Positions 7,363-17,200 of a stretch of DNA of 34,477 nt are shown here, piece by piece. Each line of letters begins with the position of its first letter. Position 1 is the first letter of the stretch. The stretch lies in NCBI RefSeq assembly GCF_028294535.1, contig NZ_JAQBIE010000033.1:1-34477 (forward strand), given 5' to 3'. Position numbers and translations under genes: made by a program. The notes beneath the pieces were generated by a model. That model did not search any database. It had not been told where the DNA came from and saw nothing but the letters and a program-made list of their open reading frames with translations. The stretch is from Paracoccus onchidii. Its GTDB lineage: Bacteria; Pseudomonadota; Alphaproteobacteria; Rhodobacterales; Rhodobacteraceae.

Positions 7363-8586
7363 ATGAAACATGATGTCGATGTTCTGATTGCGGGCGGCGG
7401 GCTGAATGGCCCGACATTGGCCTTGGCGTTGGCCAATGCCGGGTTGCGTGTGGCCGTGGTCGATCCGCGCCCGGCGCAGGCCCGCGCGGATGAGGGGTTT
7501 GACGGTCGCGCCTATGCGCTGGCGGTCGCGTCGCGACGGTTGCTGGAGGCGCTGGACCTGTGGCGCGACCTTGCCCCGAAAAGCCAGCCGATCCGACAGG
7601 TCAAGGCGTCGCAGGGCCAGCCCGGAGAAGGCGCGGGGGCGCTGTTCCTGCATTTCGACAGCGCCGAAATCGAGGAAGGGCCGGTCGGCTATATGCTGGA
7701 GGACCGGTTTCTGTATCGGGCCCTGCTGGCGGGGATGACGGACAAGATCGATCATCGTGCCGGGCTGTCCCTTGTTGCGCATGAGGTCGCCGAGGCAGGC
7801 GTAACCGGCGAATTGTCCGATGGCAGCCGCATACATGCCCGATTGCTGATCGGCGCTGATGGGCGCGGTTCCGGTGTGGCCCGCCGGTCGGGGATCGCGC
7901 GTCAGGGCTGGGATTACGGGCAGACGGCGCTGGTCGCGGCGATCGATCATGACGATGCCCATCAGGGGATCGCGCAGCAGTATTTCATGGCGACCGGGCC
8001 GCTGGCGATCCTGCCCTTGCCGGGCAATCGCAGCAGTGTCGTCTGGTCGGAAACCCGCAGGAACGCCGCGGCGATCGCGTCATTGCCGGATGATGCGTTC
8101 CTCGAGGTGCTGCGCCCCCGCTTTGGCGATTATCTTGGCAATATCGCTTTGGCCGGGGCGCGCTTTTCCTATCCGCTCAGCCTGTCTCTGGCCGAACGAT
8201 ATGTCTTGCCGCGAATCGCGCTGGTCGGTGATGCGGCGCATGGTGTGCACCCGGTAGCGGGGCAGGGGTTGAACCTGGGGCTGCGCGATGTCGCGGCGTT
8301 GGCCGAAACGCTGGTCGATGCCGCGCGGCGGGGCGAGGATATCGGCGCCATCGACGTTCTTGAACGCTATCAGGGTTGGCGTCGCTTTGATGCAACAAGC
8401 CTTGCGCTGGGAATGGATGCCGTGAACCAGATTTTTGGCACCGATAATCCGGTGATTCGTCTGGCGCGCGGGCTGGGGATGGGGGCGGTGACCGCGGTTC
8501 CGGCGCTGCGACGCGGCTTCATGCGTCAGGCGGCTGGCCTGTCGGTCGACCCCATGCCCCGGATGCTGACGGGACGGCCACTTTGA
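7363..8586 (+). CDS. ubiH: UbiH/UbiF/COQ6-family FAD-dependent hydroxylase
   Basis: A 407-residue class A flavoprotein monooxygenase. It shows the FAD dinucleotide-binding loop IAGGGLNGPTLALALANAG near the N-terminus, the central GADGRGSGVARR motif that touches FAD and NAD(P)H, and the second FAD motif LVGDAAHGVHPVAGQGLN. This set with this length is characteristic of the UbiH/UbiF/VisC/COQ6 family, which hydroxylates the aromatic ring of ubiquinone precursors. Which ring position is modified cannot be assigned, because alphaproteobacteria use varied sets of these enzymes. No other ubi genes are nearby. Start at 7363 gives the normal N-terminus. Confidence 0.88.
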   Translation: MKHDVDVLIAGGGLNGPTLALALANAGLRVAVVDPRPAQARADEGFDGRAYALAVASRRLLEALDLWRDLAPKSQPIRQVKASQGQPGEGAGALFLHFDSAEIEEGPVGYMLEDRFLYRALLAGMTDKIDHRAGLSLVAHEVAEAGVTGELSDGSRIHARLLIGADGRGSGVARRSGIARQGWDYGQTALVAAIDHDDAHQGIAQQYFMATGPLAILPLPGNRSSVVWSETRRNAAAIASLPDDAFLEVLRPRFGDYLGNIALAGARFSYPLSLSLAERYVLPRIALVGDAAHGVHPVAGQGLNLGLRDVAALAETLVDAARRGEDIGAIDVLERYQGWRRFDATSLALGMDAVNQIFGTDNPVIRLARGLGMGAVTAVPALRRGFMRQAAGLSVDPMPRMLTGRPL

Positions 8587-8726
8587 TCCGCCCTGCGGGG
8601 GCACTTGGTTTTCCTTGACGAATTCCTTTGGAACAGCTGGCGGATGACCGCGTTGTCCGTGCGTGACCTCGGCCAATGCTGACGGTCATCTGGAAAGACA
8701 CTAGCTGAATGATGGAAGGAGTTGTC

Positions 8727-9665
8727 ATGAACGTCATGCACGCAGAAGCTATGTTTGCGGGGCAAGACATCTATCCGACGCGCCTGCCCCGGGACGAACG
8801 CATCACCCCGCGCAAGGACCCGGTTATCTGGTCCGATTGGTCGGATGACGCCCCGATTTCGCGCGATGAGGCGCGCCATTACGAAGACAAGGGCTATCTG
8901 GTCCGACGTGACATGTTCAGCCCCCAAGAGGTGCGCATCCTGATCGACGCCTCGGCCGAGATCCGTGCCGATGCCTCGGGCATCCGTGCCGAGGATCTGG
9001 TGACCGAACCGGGCACGGATGCCGTTCGAACCGTCTTTCGGCTGGATGACCACAGCAACATCTTTGCGCGGCTGGCACGTGATGCGCGTCTGGCCGATAC
9101 GGCGCGCTTCCTGCTGGGTGATGACGTGTATCTGCATCAAAGCCGTCTGAATTATAAGCCCGGCTTCACCGGCAAGGAATTCTATTGGCATTCCGATTTC
9201 GAAACCTGGCATGCCGAGGACGGGATGCCGCGAATGCGGGCGGTGTCGGCCTCGGTGCTGTTGACGGACAATTCGGCACTGAATGGTCCACTGATGCTGA
9301 TCCCCGGATCGCATCGTCATTTCATTGCCTGTCAGGGCGAAACCCCTGATGACAATCATAAGTCCAGCTTGAAAAAGCAGGAAATAGGCGTGCCATCGCC
9401 AGAGATGCTTCAGAAGCTTGCCGGTCAGGCCGGGCTTGATGCGGCGACCGGACCCGCAGGCACGGTGATTTTCTTTGAATGCAACACGCTGCATGCCTCG
9501 AACGGGAATGTGACGCCTTTCCCGCGTTCGAATGCTTTTTTTGTCTACAATGCGGTCTCGAATGCATCGCAGGCGCCCTTTGCCGCGCCAAGGCCGCGCC
9601 CCGCGTTTCTTGCGCATCGCGGCGGCGTGCAGCCTTTGGACATCAAATCGGGCCGGATTGCCTGA
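8727..9665 (+). CDS. ectD: Ectoine hydroxylase
   Basis: A 312-residue Fe(II)/2-oxoglutarate-dependent dioxygenase that converts the osmolyte ectoine to 5-hydroxyectoine. The EctD signature FYWHSDFETWHAEDGMP (residues 152-168) supplies iron ligands H155 and D157; the third ligand is H256 in TLHASNGN. The length is that of normal EctD. The ATG at 8727 is preferred over 8709 and 8712 because GGAAGGAG (8714-8721) sits just before it. No ectA, ectB, ectC or transporter lies within the window, so ectoine must be made elsewhere on the genome or imported. The 140-base gap before the gene suggests its own promoter, and a strong hairpin follows. Confidence 0.93.
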   Translation: MNVMHAEAMFAGQDIYPTRLPRDERITPRKDPVIWSDWSDDAPISRDEARHYEDKGYLVRRDMFSPQEVRILIDASAEIRADASGIRAEDLVTEPGTDAVRTVFRLDDHSNIFARLARDARLADTARFLLGDDVYLHQSRLNYKPGFTGKEFYWHSDFETWHAEDGMPRMRAVSASVLLTDNSALNGPLMLIPGSHRHFIACQGETPDDNHKSSLKKQEIGVPSPEMLQKLAGQAGLDAATGPAGTVIFFECNTLHASNGNVTPFPRSNAFFVYNAVSNASQAPFAAPRPRPAFLAHRGGVQPLDIKSGRIA

Positions 9666-9682
9666 TTGACCGGCATCGATGT

Positions 9683-9713
9683 CGCCAAGCCCCCGATGGG
9701 CGGGGGCTTGGCG
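9683..9713. terminator. GC-rich hairpin between convergent ectD and phoD
   Basis: CGCCAAGCCCCCG (9683-9695) pairs with CGGGGGCTTGGCG (9701-9713) over a 5-base loop, giving a perfect 13-bp stem between the two stop codons (9665 and 9726). No T run follows on either strand, so it is a convergent-gene hairpin that could stop or stabilise both transcripts. Confidence 0.65.
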
Positions 9714-9725
9714 GTGGATCCGGTC

Positions 9726-11288
9726 TCAGGCGGTTTTGGGATCGAGTGTGATCGACCACAATTCCTGATCGGCGCGGTCCATCAGGCGCACGGTCATCTG
9801 GCCCGAGGCCCCTTCGATATCGACCATGCCGAAGAACTGCATCCCGGCCGAGGGCGGCAGGTTGGCCTGCCCCGGTGCCGGGGCCTTCACGAATTTCACT
9901 TCGGGGCCGAAGGTCATGTCCATGTCGTTCGGACCGAAGGTGCCGGCATGCAGCGGGCCGGACACAAATTCCCAGAACGGTTCGAAGTCCTGGAAGCTGG
10001 CGCGGTCGGGGTGATATTCATGCGCGGCGGTGTAATGCACATCGGCGGTCAGCCAGACGGTGTTCAGGATCTTTTCGTCGCGGATAAAGCGCAGCAGCTG
10101 CGCGAATTCCAGTTCGCGGCCTTTGGGTGCGCCGGGATCGCCATTGGCGATGGCTTCGACATATTTCTGATCCTCGGACACCTTGTCCCAGACATTGACG
10201 CCGATCGGCATGTCGCAGGCGATGACCTTCCACGTTGCGCCCGAGGCTTTCAGCGCGGCTTTCAGCCAATCCAGCTGCGCCTTGCCCAGAACCTGCGACT
10301 GGGCGGTGACCTCATCCTCCATCCCTTCGCTGTTGGCGCCGCGATAGCTGCGCAGATCAAGGAAGAAGATGTCCAGCAGCGGACCATAGGCGATCTTGCG
10401 ATAGACGCGGCCGGGTTCGGCGGGCGTATAGCTGATCGGGGTCATTTCATGGAAGGCGCGCTGGGCGCGGGCGGTCAGCAGGGCGACGGATTTTTCGGTA
10501 TAGCGGTCATCGTCGGTCAGGTCCTTGCCGGGCGACCAGTTGTTCACGACCTCGTGGTCGTCCCACTGAAACAGCGTCGGCACCATGGCCGACATGGCCT
10601 GCGCGTGCTGATCCATCTGGTTGTATTTCCAGCGGCCGCGGAATTCGTCCAGCGTCTCGGCGACCTTGCGGACCTCATCGGTCAGCACGGTGTTGCGCCA
10701 GATGCTGCCCTCGATCTCGACCTCGTCCTGCATCGGGCCGTCGGCATAGATGGTGTCGCCGGAATGGATGAAGAAATCGGGCTCATGCGCGGCCATGGTG
10801 GCATAGGTGCGCATGCCCTCGTCATCGATGCCCCAGCCCTGACCGGCGGTATCGCCCGACCAGACGAACCGGATGTCGCGGCGGGTGGTCGGCGCGGTGC
10901 GGAACTGGCCGATGACCGGTTCGCTGCTGGCATTGCTGTCGGTCAGGTCGGTTGCGGTCATGCGGTAGAAGACGGTCTGATCGCCCTCGATCCCCTGAAG
11001 CATCGCCTTGACGGCATAATCGCTTTCGGGAAGCGCGTTCAGCGTGGCGACTTGACGGGCATTCTGGAAGCTTTCATTGGTGGCGACGTCCAGCGCGATC
11101 CGTGCGGGGCGGTCGGCGCGGGTCCAGACCATGCCGCCCTGCGCGGTGGTGTCGCCCGATTGCACGCCATGGGTAAAGACCGGGCGGCTGCCGGCGCGGC
11201 TGATGGCGGGCATCGCCAGCAGCGAGCCGGTGGCAAGGCCGGACATCAGAAGGCTGCGGCGGGACATGCGGGATGCACGGAAGGACAT
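9726..11288 (-). CDS. phoD: PhoD-family alkaline phosphatase/phosphodiesterase
   Basis: A 520-residue Tat-exported phosphoesterase. The N-terminus has a twin-arginine signal (SRRSLLMSGLATGS) ending SRAG. An Fe3+-dependent PAP-like N-terminal domain (THGVQSGDTTAQGGMVWTRA) is followed by the metallophosphatase core: VWSGDTAGQG, FIHSGDTIYADG, QWDDHEVVNNW and WLTADVHYTAAHEYHP, which provide the Asp/His/Asn metal ligands. PhoD enzymes release phosphate from mono- and diesters in the periplasm or outside the cell. AGGAG lies 8 bases before the ATG at 11288; the longer in-frame start at 11450 would bury the Tat signal. A weak Pho-box-like sequence lies upstream (11370-11387). Confidence 0.93.
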   Translation of the reverse strand: MSFRASRMSRRSLLMSGLATGSLLAMPAISRAGSRPVFTHGVQSGDTTAQGGMVWTRADRPARIALDVATNESFQNARQVATLNALPESDYAVKAMLQGIEGDQTVFYRMTATDLTDSNASSEPVIGQFRTAPTTRRDIRFVWSGDTAGQGWGIDDEGMRTYATMAAHEPDFFIHSGDTIYADGPMQDEVEIEGSIWRNTVLTDEVRKVAETLDEFRGRWKYNQMDQHAQAMSAMVPTLFQWDDHEVVNNWSPGKDLTDDDRYTEKSVALLTARAQRAFHEMTPISYTPAEPGRVYRKIAYGPLLDIFFLDLRSYRGANSEGMEDEVTAQSQVLGKAQLDWLKAALKASGATWKVIACDMPIGVNVWDKVSEDQKYVEAIANGDPGAPKGRELEFAQLLRFIRDEKILNTVWLTADVHYTAAHEYHPDRASFQDFEPFWEFVSGPLHAGTFGPNDMDMTFGPEVKFVKAPAPGQANLPPSAGMQFFGMVDIEGASGQMTVRLMDRADQELWSITLDPKTA

Positions 11289-11369
11289 GTTTCTGGCTCC
11301 TGAAGGCTTGATGTGGCGCAGGCCTAGTCGCAGCCGGTAACGCTGATATGTCGGCAAGATGGCATCGGC

Positions 11370-11387
11370 ATGACGAAGCCATGAAAC
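11370..11387 (-). promoter_or_regulatory. Weak Pho-box-like direct repeat upstream of phoD
   Basis: On the minus strand GTTTCAT (11387-11381) and TCGTCAT (11376-11370) are spaced 11 bases apart, each matching five of seven positions of the CTGTCAT half-site. It lies about 80 bases upstream of phoD, a typical PhoB target. No good -10 follows at the usual distance, so this is weak. Confidence 0.25.
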
Positions 11388-11535
11388 TGCCGGCACGCCG
11401 TTCCCTGCATATGGTTTGCGAATCCGGCCATAACGCGGCAAGCTGGCCAAGGCTCACGAAACCGCGATTGGCGGGGCGCGAAACATTCCGTCAGACGTGA
11501 TGTGCAGTGCCGCATGAAAAGGATATGATCCGCGC

Positions 11536-12129
11536 ATGAACATCAGATCGCTCGCCCTCGCGCCCGCCCTTGTCCTTGGCCTTGCCTTCCCGGCTCTGGC
11601 CGAGAAAATTCCGTTGAATGAGATCTCGCGCTATCTCAACAGCCTGAAAACCGTGACGTCAGAGTTCACGCAGGTAAATCCCGATGGCACCATCTCGACG
11701 GGGACCGTGTATATCCAGCGCCCCGGCCGTGCGCGGTTCGAATACAACAATGATCGCACGCTGATGCTGGCGTCTGCGGGGGCCGTGGCAGTGTTCGATC
11801 CCAAGTCGAACAGCGGTCCGCAACAATATCCGCTGTCCAAGACGCCATTGTCGATCATTCTGGACGCCAATGTGAACCTTTCGCGGGCGAATATGGTCAC
11901 CGGCTATACCGAGGCCAAGAACTCGACCGTCGTGACGGCGCAGGATCCCGCCCATCCCGAATACGGCAATATCCAGATGGTCTTCACCAGCCCGACCGAG
12001 CTGCGCCAATGGGTCGTGACCGATGACAGCGGCCAGAAAACCACGGTGATCCTGGGCGAGATGCGCAAGGGCGGTTCGATCCCGTCATCAAAGTTCTCGA
12101 TTTCGGCTGAACTGGCGCGACAGAACTGA
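11536..12129 (+). CDS. lolA: LolA-family outer-membrane lipoprotein carrier
   Basis: A 197-residue periplasmic protein with a Sec signal peptide (cleavage likely after FPALA, residue 22). The mature part is LolA-like: LNSLKTVTSEFTQ followed by GTISTGTVYIQRPGRARFEY, the hallmark beta-strand pair of the half-open barrel. LolA takes lipoproteins released by LolCDE and delivers them to the outer membrane. The length is normal. AAGGA lies upstream but is rather distant (12 bases) from the ATG. Transcribed away from phoD, with a possible terminator at 12130-12166. Confidence 0.9.
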   Translation: MNIRSLALAPALVLGLAFPALAEKIPLNEISRYLNSLKTVTSEFTQVNPDGTISTGTVYIQRPGRARFEYNNDRTLMLASAGAVAVFDPKSNSGPQQYPLSKTPLSIILDANVNLSRANMVTGYTEAKNSTVVTAQDPAHPEYGNIQMVFTSPTELRQWVVTDDSGQKTTVILGEMRKGGSIPSSKFSISAELARQN

Positions 12130-12166
12130 CAAGGCCCAGGCTGCGTCGGAAACCGGCGCGGCCTTG
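12130..12166 (+). terminator. Possible terminator after lolA
   Basis: CAAGGCC (12130-12136) and GGCCTTG (12160-12166) form a 7-bp stem around a 23-base loop that could pair further. ATTTCTT follows. The long loop and broken T run make this tentative. Confidence 0.35.
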
Positions 12167-12223
12167 ATTTCTTGCGCGTTCTGGTTCAACGCAACCTGTG
12201 ACAATCTGCCACAAGGGTGCCCC

Positions 12224-13474
12224 ATGACCGCGCAAGCCCGACTTTTCACGCCCGTCTTGATCGGCGGTTGCCTGATCTTGCTGATCAATTTCGCGCTTCG
12301 TGCCAGTTTCGGGGTCTTTCAGATTCCGATCGGTGAGGAGTTCGGCTGGCCGCGTGCAGATTTTTCGCTGGCCATCGCGATCCAGAACCTTGCCTGGGGG
12401 ATCGGCCAGCCGATTTTCGGCGCATTGGCGGAACGCTGGGGGGATCGTTGGGCGATCATCCTGGGGGCGATGCTGTATTCCGCCGGGCTGATCCTGACGG
12501 CATTCGCGACGACACCCGCGACCATGCAACTGCTTGAGGTTATGGTCGGTTTCGGGATCGCGGGCACCGGGTTCGGGGTGATCCTGGCCGTGGTCGGGCG
12601 CGCGGCCAGCGACGAGAACCGCAGTCTGGCCCTGGGTATCGCGACTGCGGCCGGCTCGGCAGGGCAGGTCTTTGGTGCGCCATTGGCCGAAATTCTGCTG
12701 GCCTTTTACAGTTGGCAATCGGTGTTCATCATTTTTGGCGTGATCGTGTTGTCATGCCTGTTCTTTCTGCCGATGCTGGGCGACAGCAAGCCCGCGATAC
12801 GCAACGAACTGGAAGAAAGCCTGGGCAGCGTGCTGGGTCGGGCCTTTCGCGATCCGTCCTATCTGATGATCTTTATCGGGTTCTTTTCCTGTGGCTATCA
12901 GCTTGGCTTCATCACCGCGCATTTCCCCGCGATGATCACCGAGATGTGCGGCCCGATCAGCCCGTTGGGCACGCTGGCGTCGATCGGCATCACCTCGACT
13001 TCGGCATTGGGCGCCGCGGCAATCAGCCTGATCGGACTGGCCAATATCGCCGGGGCGATCTTTGCCGGATGGTTGGGCAAGCGATATACCAAAAAATACC
13101 TGCTGGCCGGGATATATACGTTGCGCACGCTGGCGTCGGCGGCATTCATCCTGACGCCCATCACGCCCGAGACGGTCATTGTGTTTTCGTTGGTCATGGG
13201 GGCGCTGTGGCTGGCGACGGTTCCGCTGACCTCGGGGCTGGTCGCCTATATCTATGGGCTGCGCTATATGGGCACGCTTTACGGCTTTGTGTTCCTGTCC
13301 CATCAGATCGGATCGTTTCTGGGGGTCTGGCTTGGCGGTGCGTTGTACGACCGGACGGGCGATTACACGCTGGTCTGGTGGGTCGGTGTCGGTGTCGGGG
13401 CGGTCAGTGCGCTGATCCATTTGCCGGTGCGCGAAGAACCATCGCGATTGCCGCCTGCCATGCAAGCGGGTTGA
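12224..13474 (+). CDS. MFS transporter
   Basis: A 416-residue protein with about twelve hydrophobic segments and the MFS loop 2-3 motif, here GALAERWGDRWAIILGA (DRWxxR-like variant). The N-terminus (NFALRASFGVFQIPIGEEFGW) resembles the oxalate/formate-antiporter and monocarboxylate-like MFS groups. These are proton-coupled carriers of small organic acids or drugs; the substrate cannot be named. The ATG at 12224 follows AAGGG; the longer start at 12164 reads through the presumed lolA terminator and is unlikely. The HAD phosphatase gene follows after 66 bases on the same strand. Confidence 0.88.
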   Translation: MTAQARLFTPVLIGGCLILLINFALRASFGVFQIPIGEEFGWPRADFSLAIAIQNLAWGIGQPIFGALAERWGDRWAIILGAMLYSAGLILTAFATTPATMQLLEVMVGFGIAGTGFGVILAVVGRAASDENRSLALGIATAAGSAGQVFGAPLAEILLAFYSWQSVFIIFGVIVLSCLFFLPMLGDSKPAIRNELEESLGSVLGRAFRDPSYLMIFIGFFSCGYQLGFITAHFPAMITEMCGPISPLGTLASIGITSTSALGAAAISLIGLANIAGAIFAGWLGKRYTKKYLLAGIYTLRTLASAAFILTPITPETVIVFSLVMGALWLATVPLTSGLVAYIYGLRYMGTLYGFVFLSHQIGSFLGVWLGGALYDRTGDYTLVWWVGVGVGAVSALIHLPVREEPSRLPPAMQAG

Positions 13475-13540
13475 GCCACCGATTTGACCTTTTGGTCGCT
13501 GCCGCCTAGCGTCCGCCACGCATCACAACAGGGGCCAGCC

Positions 13541-14230
13541 ATGAGCGATCAAAGCGACCAACGCCATCCGCGCGAACATGCGATGGCGATTCGCTATCAA
13601 CAACTATCCGCTGAAATCAAAGCCCTGCAAAGACAATGCTATGCGCTTGCCACCCTGCGCCTTGAGGCGGCGATCAATGCCGCCGGCGGGCAGGGGGCGG
13701 GCCTGGCGATCATGTCCGATATAGACGAGACGATTCTGGATAATTCGGCGGTCATGGCACATGCCATGACCCAAGAGGCGCGGCGCGACAATGTCGAGAC
13801 ATGGAAACTGTGGGAACGCGAAGGAGATCCCCATCTGATCCCCGGCGCAGCCGATTTCCTGGCCCTGGCCGACCGTCTTGGCGTTACGATCTTCTATGTG
13901 TCTGACCGGTTCGATGAAAACAAGCTGGCCACAATCGCGACCCTTTCGCGCCTTGGCCTGCCACAGGTCGACGCCGATCATGTCCTTCTGTTCGGCCCGC
14001 CCAAGGCTGTTCGGCGGGCATCGATCGCGCGGGATTACCGGATCGTTCTGCAACTGGGCGACACGCTGCATGATTTTGACGGCGCTTTTGCCAATGTTGC
14101 GCTGGAGGATCAGCACCGCCTGACCGAAGATCACGCCCATCGCTTTGGCGAGGACTGGATCGTGTTTCCAAATGCCGCGCATGGCACCTGGATGGAGGCC
14201 GAGATCAGGCCCTGGAACGCCCCTGCCTGA
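13541..14230 (+). CDS. HAD-superfamily acid phosphatase (class B/C, P4-like)
   Basis: A 229-residue HAD phosphohydrolase with motif I SDIDETILDN (nucleophile D60, acid D62), a motif II-like FYVSDR, and motif IV LGDTLHDFD. This set matches the HAD subfamily IIIB acid phosphatases, which include lipoprotein e(P4) 5'-nucleotidase. Those relatives are usually exported lipoproteins, but this protein starts MSDQSDQRHPREHAM with no signal peptide or lipobox, so it is predicted cytoplasmic. The in-frame start at 13484 also gives no credible signal peptide. The likely reaction is dephosphorylation of a nucleotide or small phosphoester. A hairpin overlaps its stop codon. Confidence 0.85.
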   Translation: MSDQSDQRHPREHAMAIRYQQLSAEIKALQRQCYALATLRLEAAINAAGGQGAGLAIMSDIDETILDNSAVMAHAMTQEARRDNVETWKLWEREGDPHLIPGAADFLALADRLGVTIFYVSDRFDENKLATIATLSRLGLPQVDADHVLLFGPPKAVRRASIARDYRIVLQLGDTLHDFDGAFANVALEDQHRLTEDHAHRFGEDWIVFPNAAHGTWMEAEIRPWNAPA

Positions 14231-14242
14231 ATGGCGGGGCGT
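14217..14242. terminator. Hairpin between the convergent HAD and RND genes
   Basis: ACGCCCC (14217-14223) pairs with GGGGCGT (14236-14242), with an inner GCC/GGC pair (14225-14227, 14233-14235) around TGAAT. The loop contains the HAD stop codon, and the RND pump stop is 10 bases away on the other strand. No T run. Confidence 0.5.
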
Positions 14243-14251
14243 CCGGTTGCG

Positions 14252-17200
14252 TTAGGCCGGGTCGGGCAGGCGGTCCAGCTCTTTTCTGGCGGCGGCGGCG
14301 GCATGACCCGGAACCGCACCATAAGGGGCGATCAGCCGATAGAAGACCGGCGTCAAAATCAGGGTGAACACGGTGGCAAAGCCCAGGCCCCCGACAACAA
14401 CCCAACCGACGGCCTGACGGGCCTCGGCACCGGCGCCGCTGGACAGGATCAGTGGCAGACCACCCAGAACGGTGGACACCATGGTCATCATCACGGGCCG
14501 CAGGCGCAAGGCGACGGCATCGCGGATGGCGCTGTCTATGTCACGCCCTTCCTCGCGCAGCTGATTTGCGAATTCCACGATCAGAATACCATTCTTGGCC
14601 ATGATCCCGATCAGCATCACAAGTCCGATCTGGCTGTAATAGTTCAACGATCCGCCCGACAACATGATGGCCATGATGGCGGCGCCCAGGCCGAAGGGAA
14701 CCGTCAGCATGATCACCGTTGCGGATGCAAGGCTTTCGAATTGCGCCGACAGCACCAGCAGCACCACCAGAAAGGCTACGGCAAAAACCGCGATGGTGCC
14801 GGACTGTCCGTCTTGCAGGGTGGCGGCTTCGCCCAGAAGGACGATCCCTGTGCCTGCGGGCAGAATCTGCGCCCCGAGTTCCTGGGCAATCCGGGCGGCG
14901 GTGCCCAGATCGACACCGGCGGCAAGGTTTGCAGTGACCGGAACCGCGCGATCGCCATCTTCGCGTGATAATTCGGATGCGCTTGCGGATTGTCTGAATT
15001 CCGCGACGGCGGACAGAGGCACATTGGCGCCGCTGTTGCTTTGGACAAAGGCGCGTTCCAGATCGCCGGGATCGTTCAGTGGCGGTCCGCCGGGTTCGAC
15101 CGTCACGTCGGTTTCCTCGCCATCGATGAACACTTCGACCGGGTTCGAGCCGCTGGACAGGACATTGATCAACGCGGAAACATCTGTCGGTTCGACGCCC
15201 AGTTCCTCGGCCATGGCAACATCTATCTGCACCTCGACAAGCGGTTGCGTGGTGTCATAGTCGATCTGCGGATTCGAAAAGATGTCGCGCCGTTCGTTCA
15301 TGGCGGCAACCAGCTTTTCAGCTTCCTGTGACAGCGCGTCGTAATCACTTCCGGTGATTGCCAGCTGCAGGCCGCGACCGGCACCGCGAATGCCCAACGA
15401 ATTGCCCGACCGTGCAATACCCGTCACCCCCGGCACCGATTGCAGCTTGCGGTTCAGGTCGGTCAGGATTTCCTGCTGGCTGATGTCGCGTTCGTCCCAA
15501 TCGCTCAGGCGGACGATCACGAAACCCGAAGCAGACCCGCCAAAACCCGAAATCGACTGGACGATATTGACGCCACCGCCATTCTGATAGCCACGGGCGA
15601 TGTCCTCGACCTTTTGGATCTGACTGTCGGTATATTCGCTGCTGGCGCCCGCAGGCCCGCGCAATACCACGAAAAAGAAACCGCGATCTTCCGTCGGTGT
15701 CAGACTGGAGCTGAGCGATGTGAACATCCCCGCCGAGACCACCGCAAAGGCAAGCGCGGCCCCGATGACCAGCGCGGGCATCTTCAGCGCGCGATCCATG
15801 AAAGCCAGATAGGCGCGGGCAAGCAGCCCCTGCCTGCCACCATCCGGATCGGCGCCGTGACCGGGGTCGAAGCTTGCGCCCAGCATGGGCACCAGCGTCA
15901 GCGCCACGAATGATGACAGCATGACAGAAAATGCCAGCACAAAGCCGAATTCCGAAAAGATTCCCCCGGCCTGACCCGGCAGGAACGAGATCGGAATAAA
16001 AACGGCGGCGAGCGTCGCAGTCGTCGAAATGACGGCAAAGAACACCTCGCGCGTGGCGCGGATCGCGGCGGCGCGCCGGCCCAGCCCCATCCGGCGGTGT
16101 CGCACGATGTTTTCGACGACGACGATCGCGTCATCGACCACCATCCCCGTGGCCAGGACCAATGCCAGCAGGGTGATCGTGTTGACCGAAAACCCCACCA
16201 GCCAGATCGCCGCTATGGTCCCGACAAGCGACACCGGAATCGCCAGAGCCGGAATGATGGTGGCACGCCATGCGCGCAGGAACACGAAGATCACCGCGAT
16301 CACGATCAAGACCGCCAATGCGATCGAACTGGCGACCTCGGTGATCGATTTCTCGATGTAAACCCCGTCATCCGATGTGATGGCAACGGATACCCCGTCC
16401 GGCAATGTCTGCGAGATTTCGTCGATCCTGGCGCGCACCTCGCGCGAGATGGTCAGCGTGTTCCCTTCGGATTGGCGCATGACGTTCAGACCGATCGCGC
16501 TTTCGCCGTTGACCCGCGAAAACACGGTGCGTTCCTTGGCGGACAACTGGACAAAGGCAATGTCGCGGACGCGTGCCGTCTGGCCAACCCGCAGATTGGC
16601 GATCCCCTCGGCGGTGACCTCGGCCGAGGTGGTGCGCATGGTGATTGCCTGATTCGCGCTTTCGATCTGTCCCAATGGTGCGTCATTGCGCAGGTTCGAC
16701 AGCGCCGTTTCCAGATCGGATATGGTCAGGCCGCGCGCGTTCAACGCGCTCATGTTGACGCGGACCAGGAATTCGCTTTCCTGCTCGCCGGCGACCTCGA
16801 CCTCGGAAACGCCCTCGATGGTTGTCAGCTTGTCTGCAATCTCATCTTCGGCGATCCGGGACAGTTCTTCCAGCGTGGCGTCGCCGGAAAGGGCGATCCT
16901 GATGATCGGATCTGAATCGGAATCGCTTTTCGATACGGTTGGTGAATCGATGTCATCGGGCAGGTCGCGTTCCTGCTGGGAGATGATTTCACGGGCTTCA
17001 TTGGCGGCCGTGTCGATATCGACATTCGACGCCAGCTCGATCGTGATACGAGAGGTTTCATAGCTGGAGCTGGATGAAATGGTCTGCACACCATCCAGTG
17101 CGGTCAGCGCGTCTTCCAGAACCGAGGTGATTTCCGTATCGACCGTTTCGGGCGCGGCACCGTCATATGTTGCCCGCACCGAGATCACCGGTTGATCGAC

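Noticed and set aside
9666..11303. 545-codon plus-strand ORF
   Set aside because: It is the antisense of phoD; the translation is low in structure and rich in unusual residues, while phoD has all family motifs.
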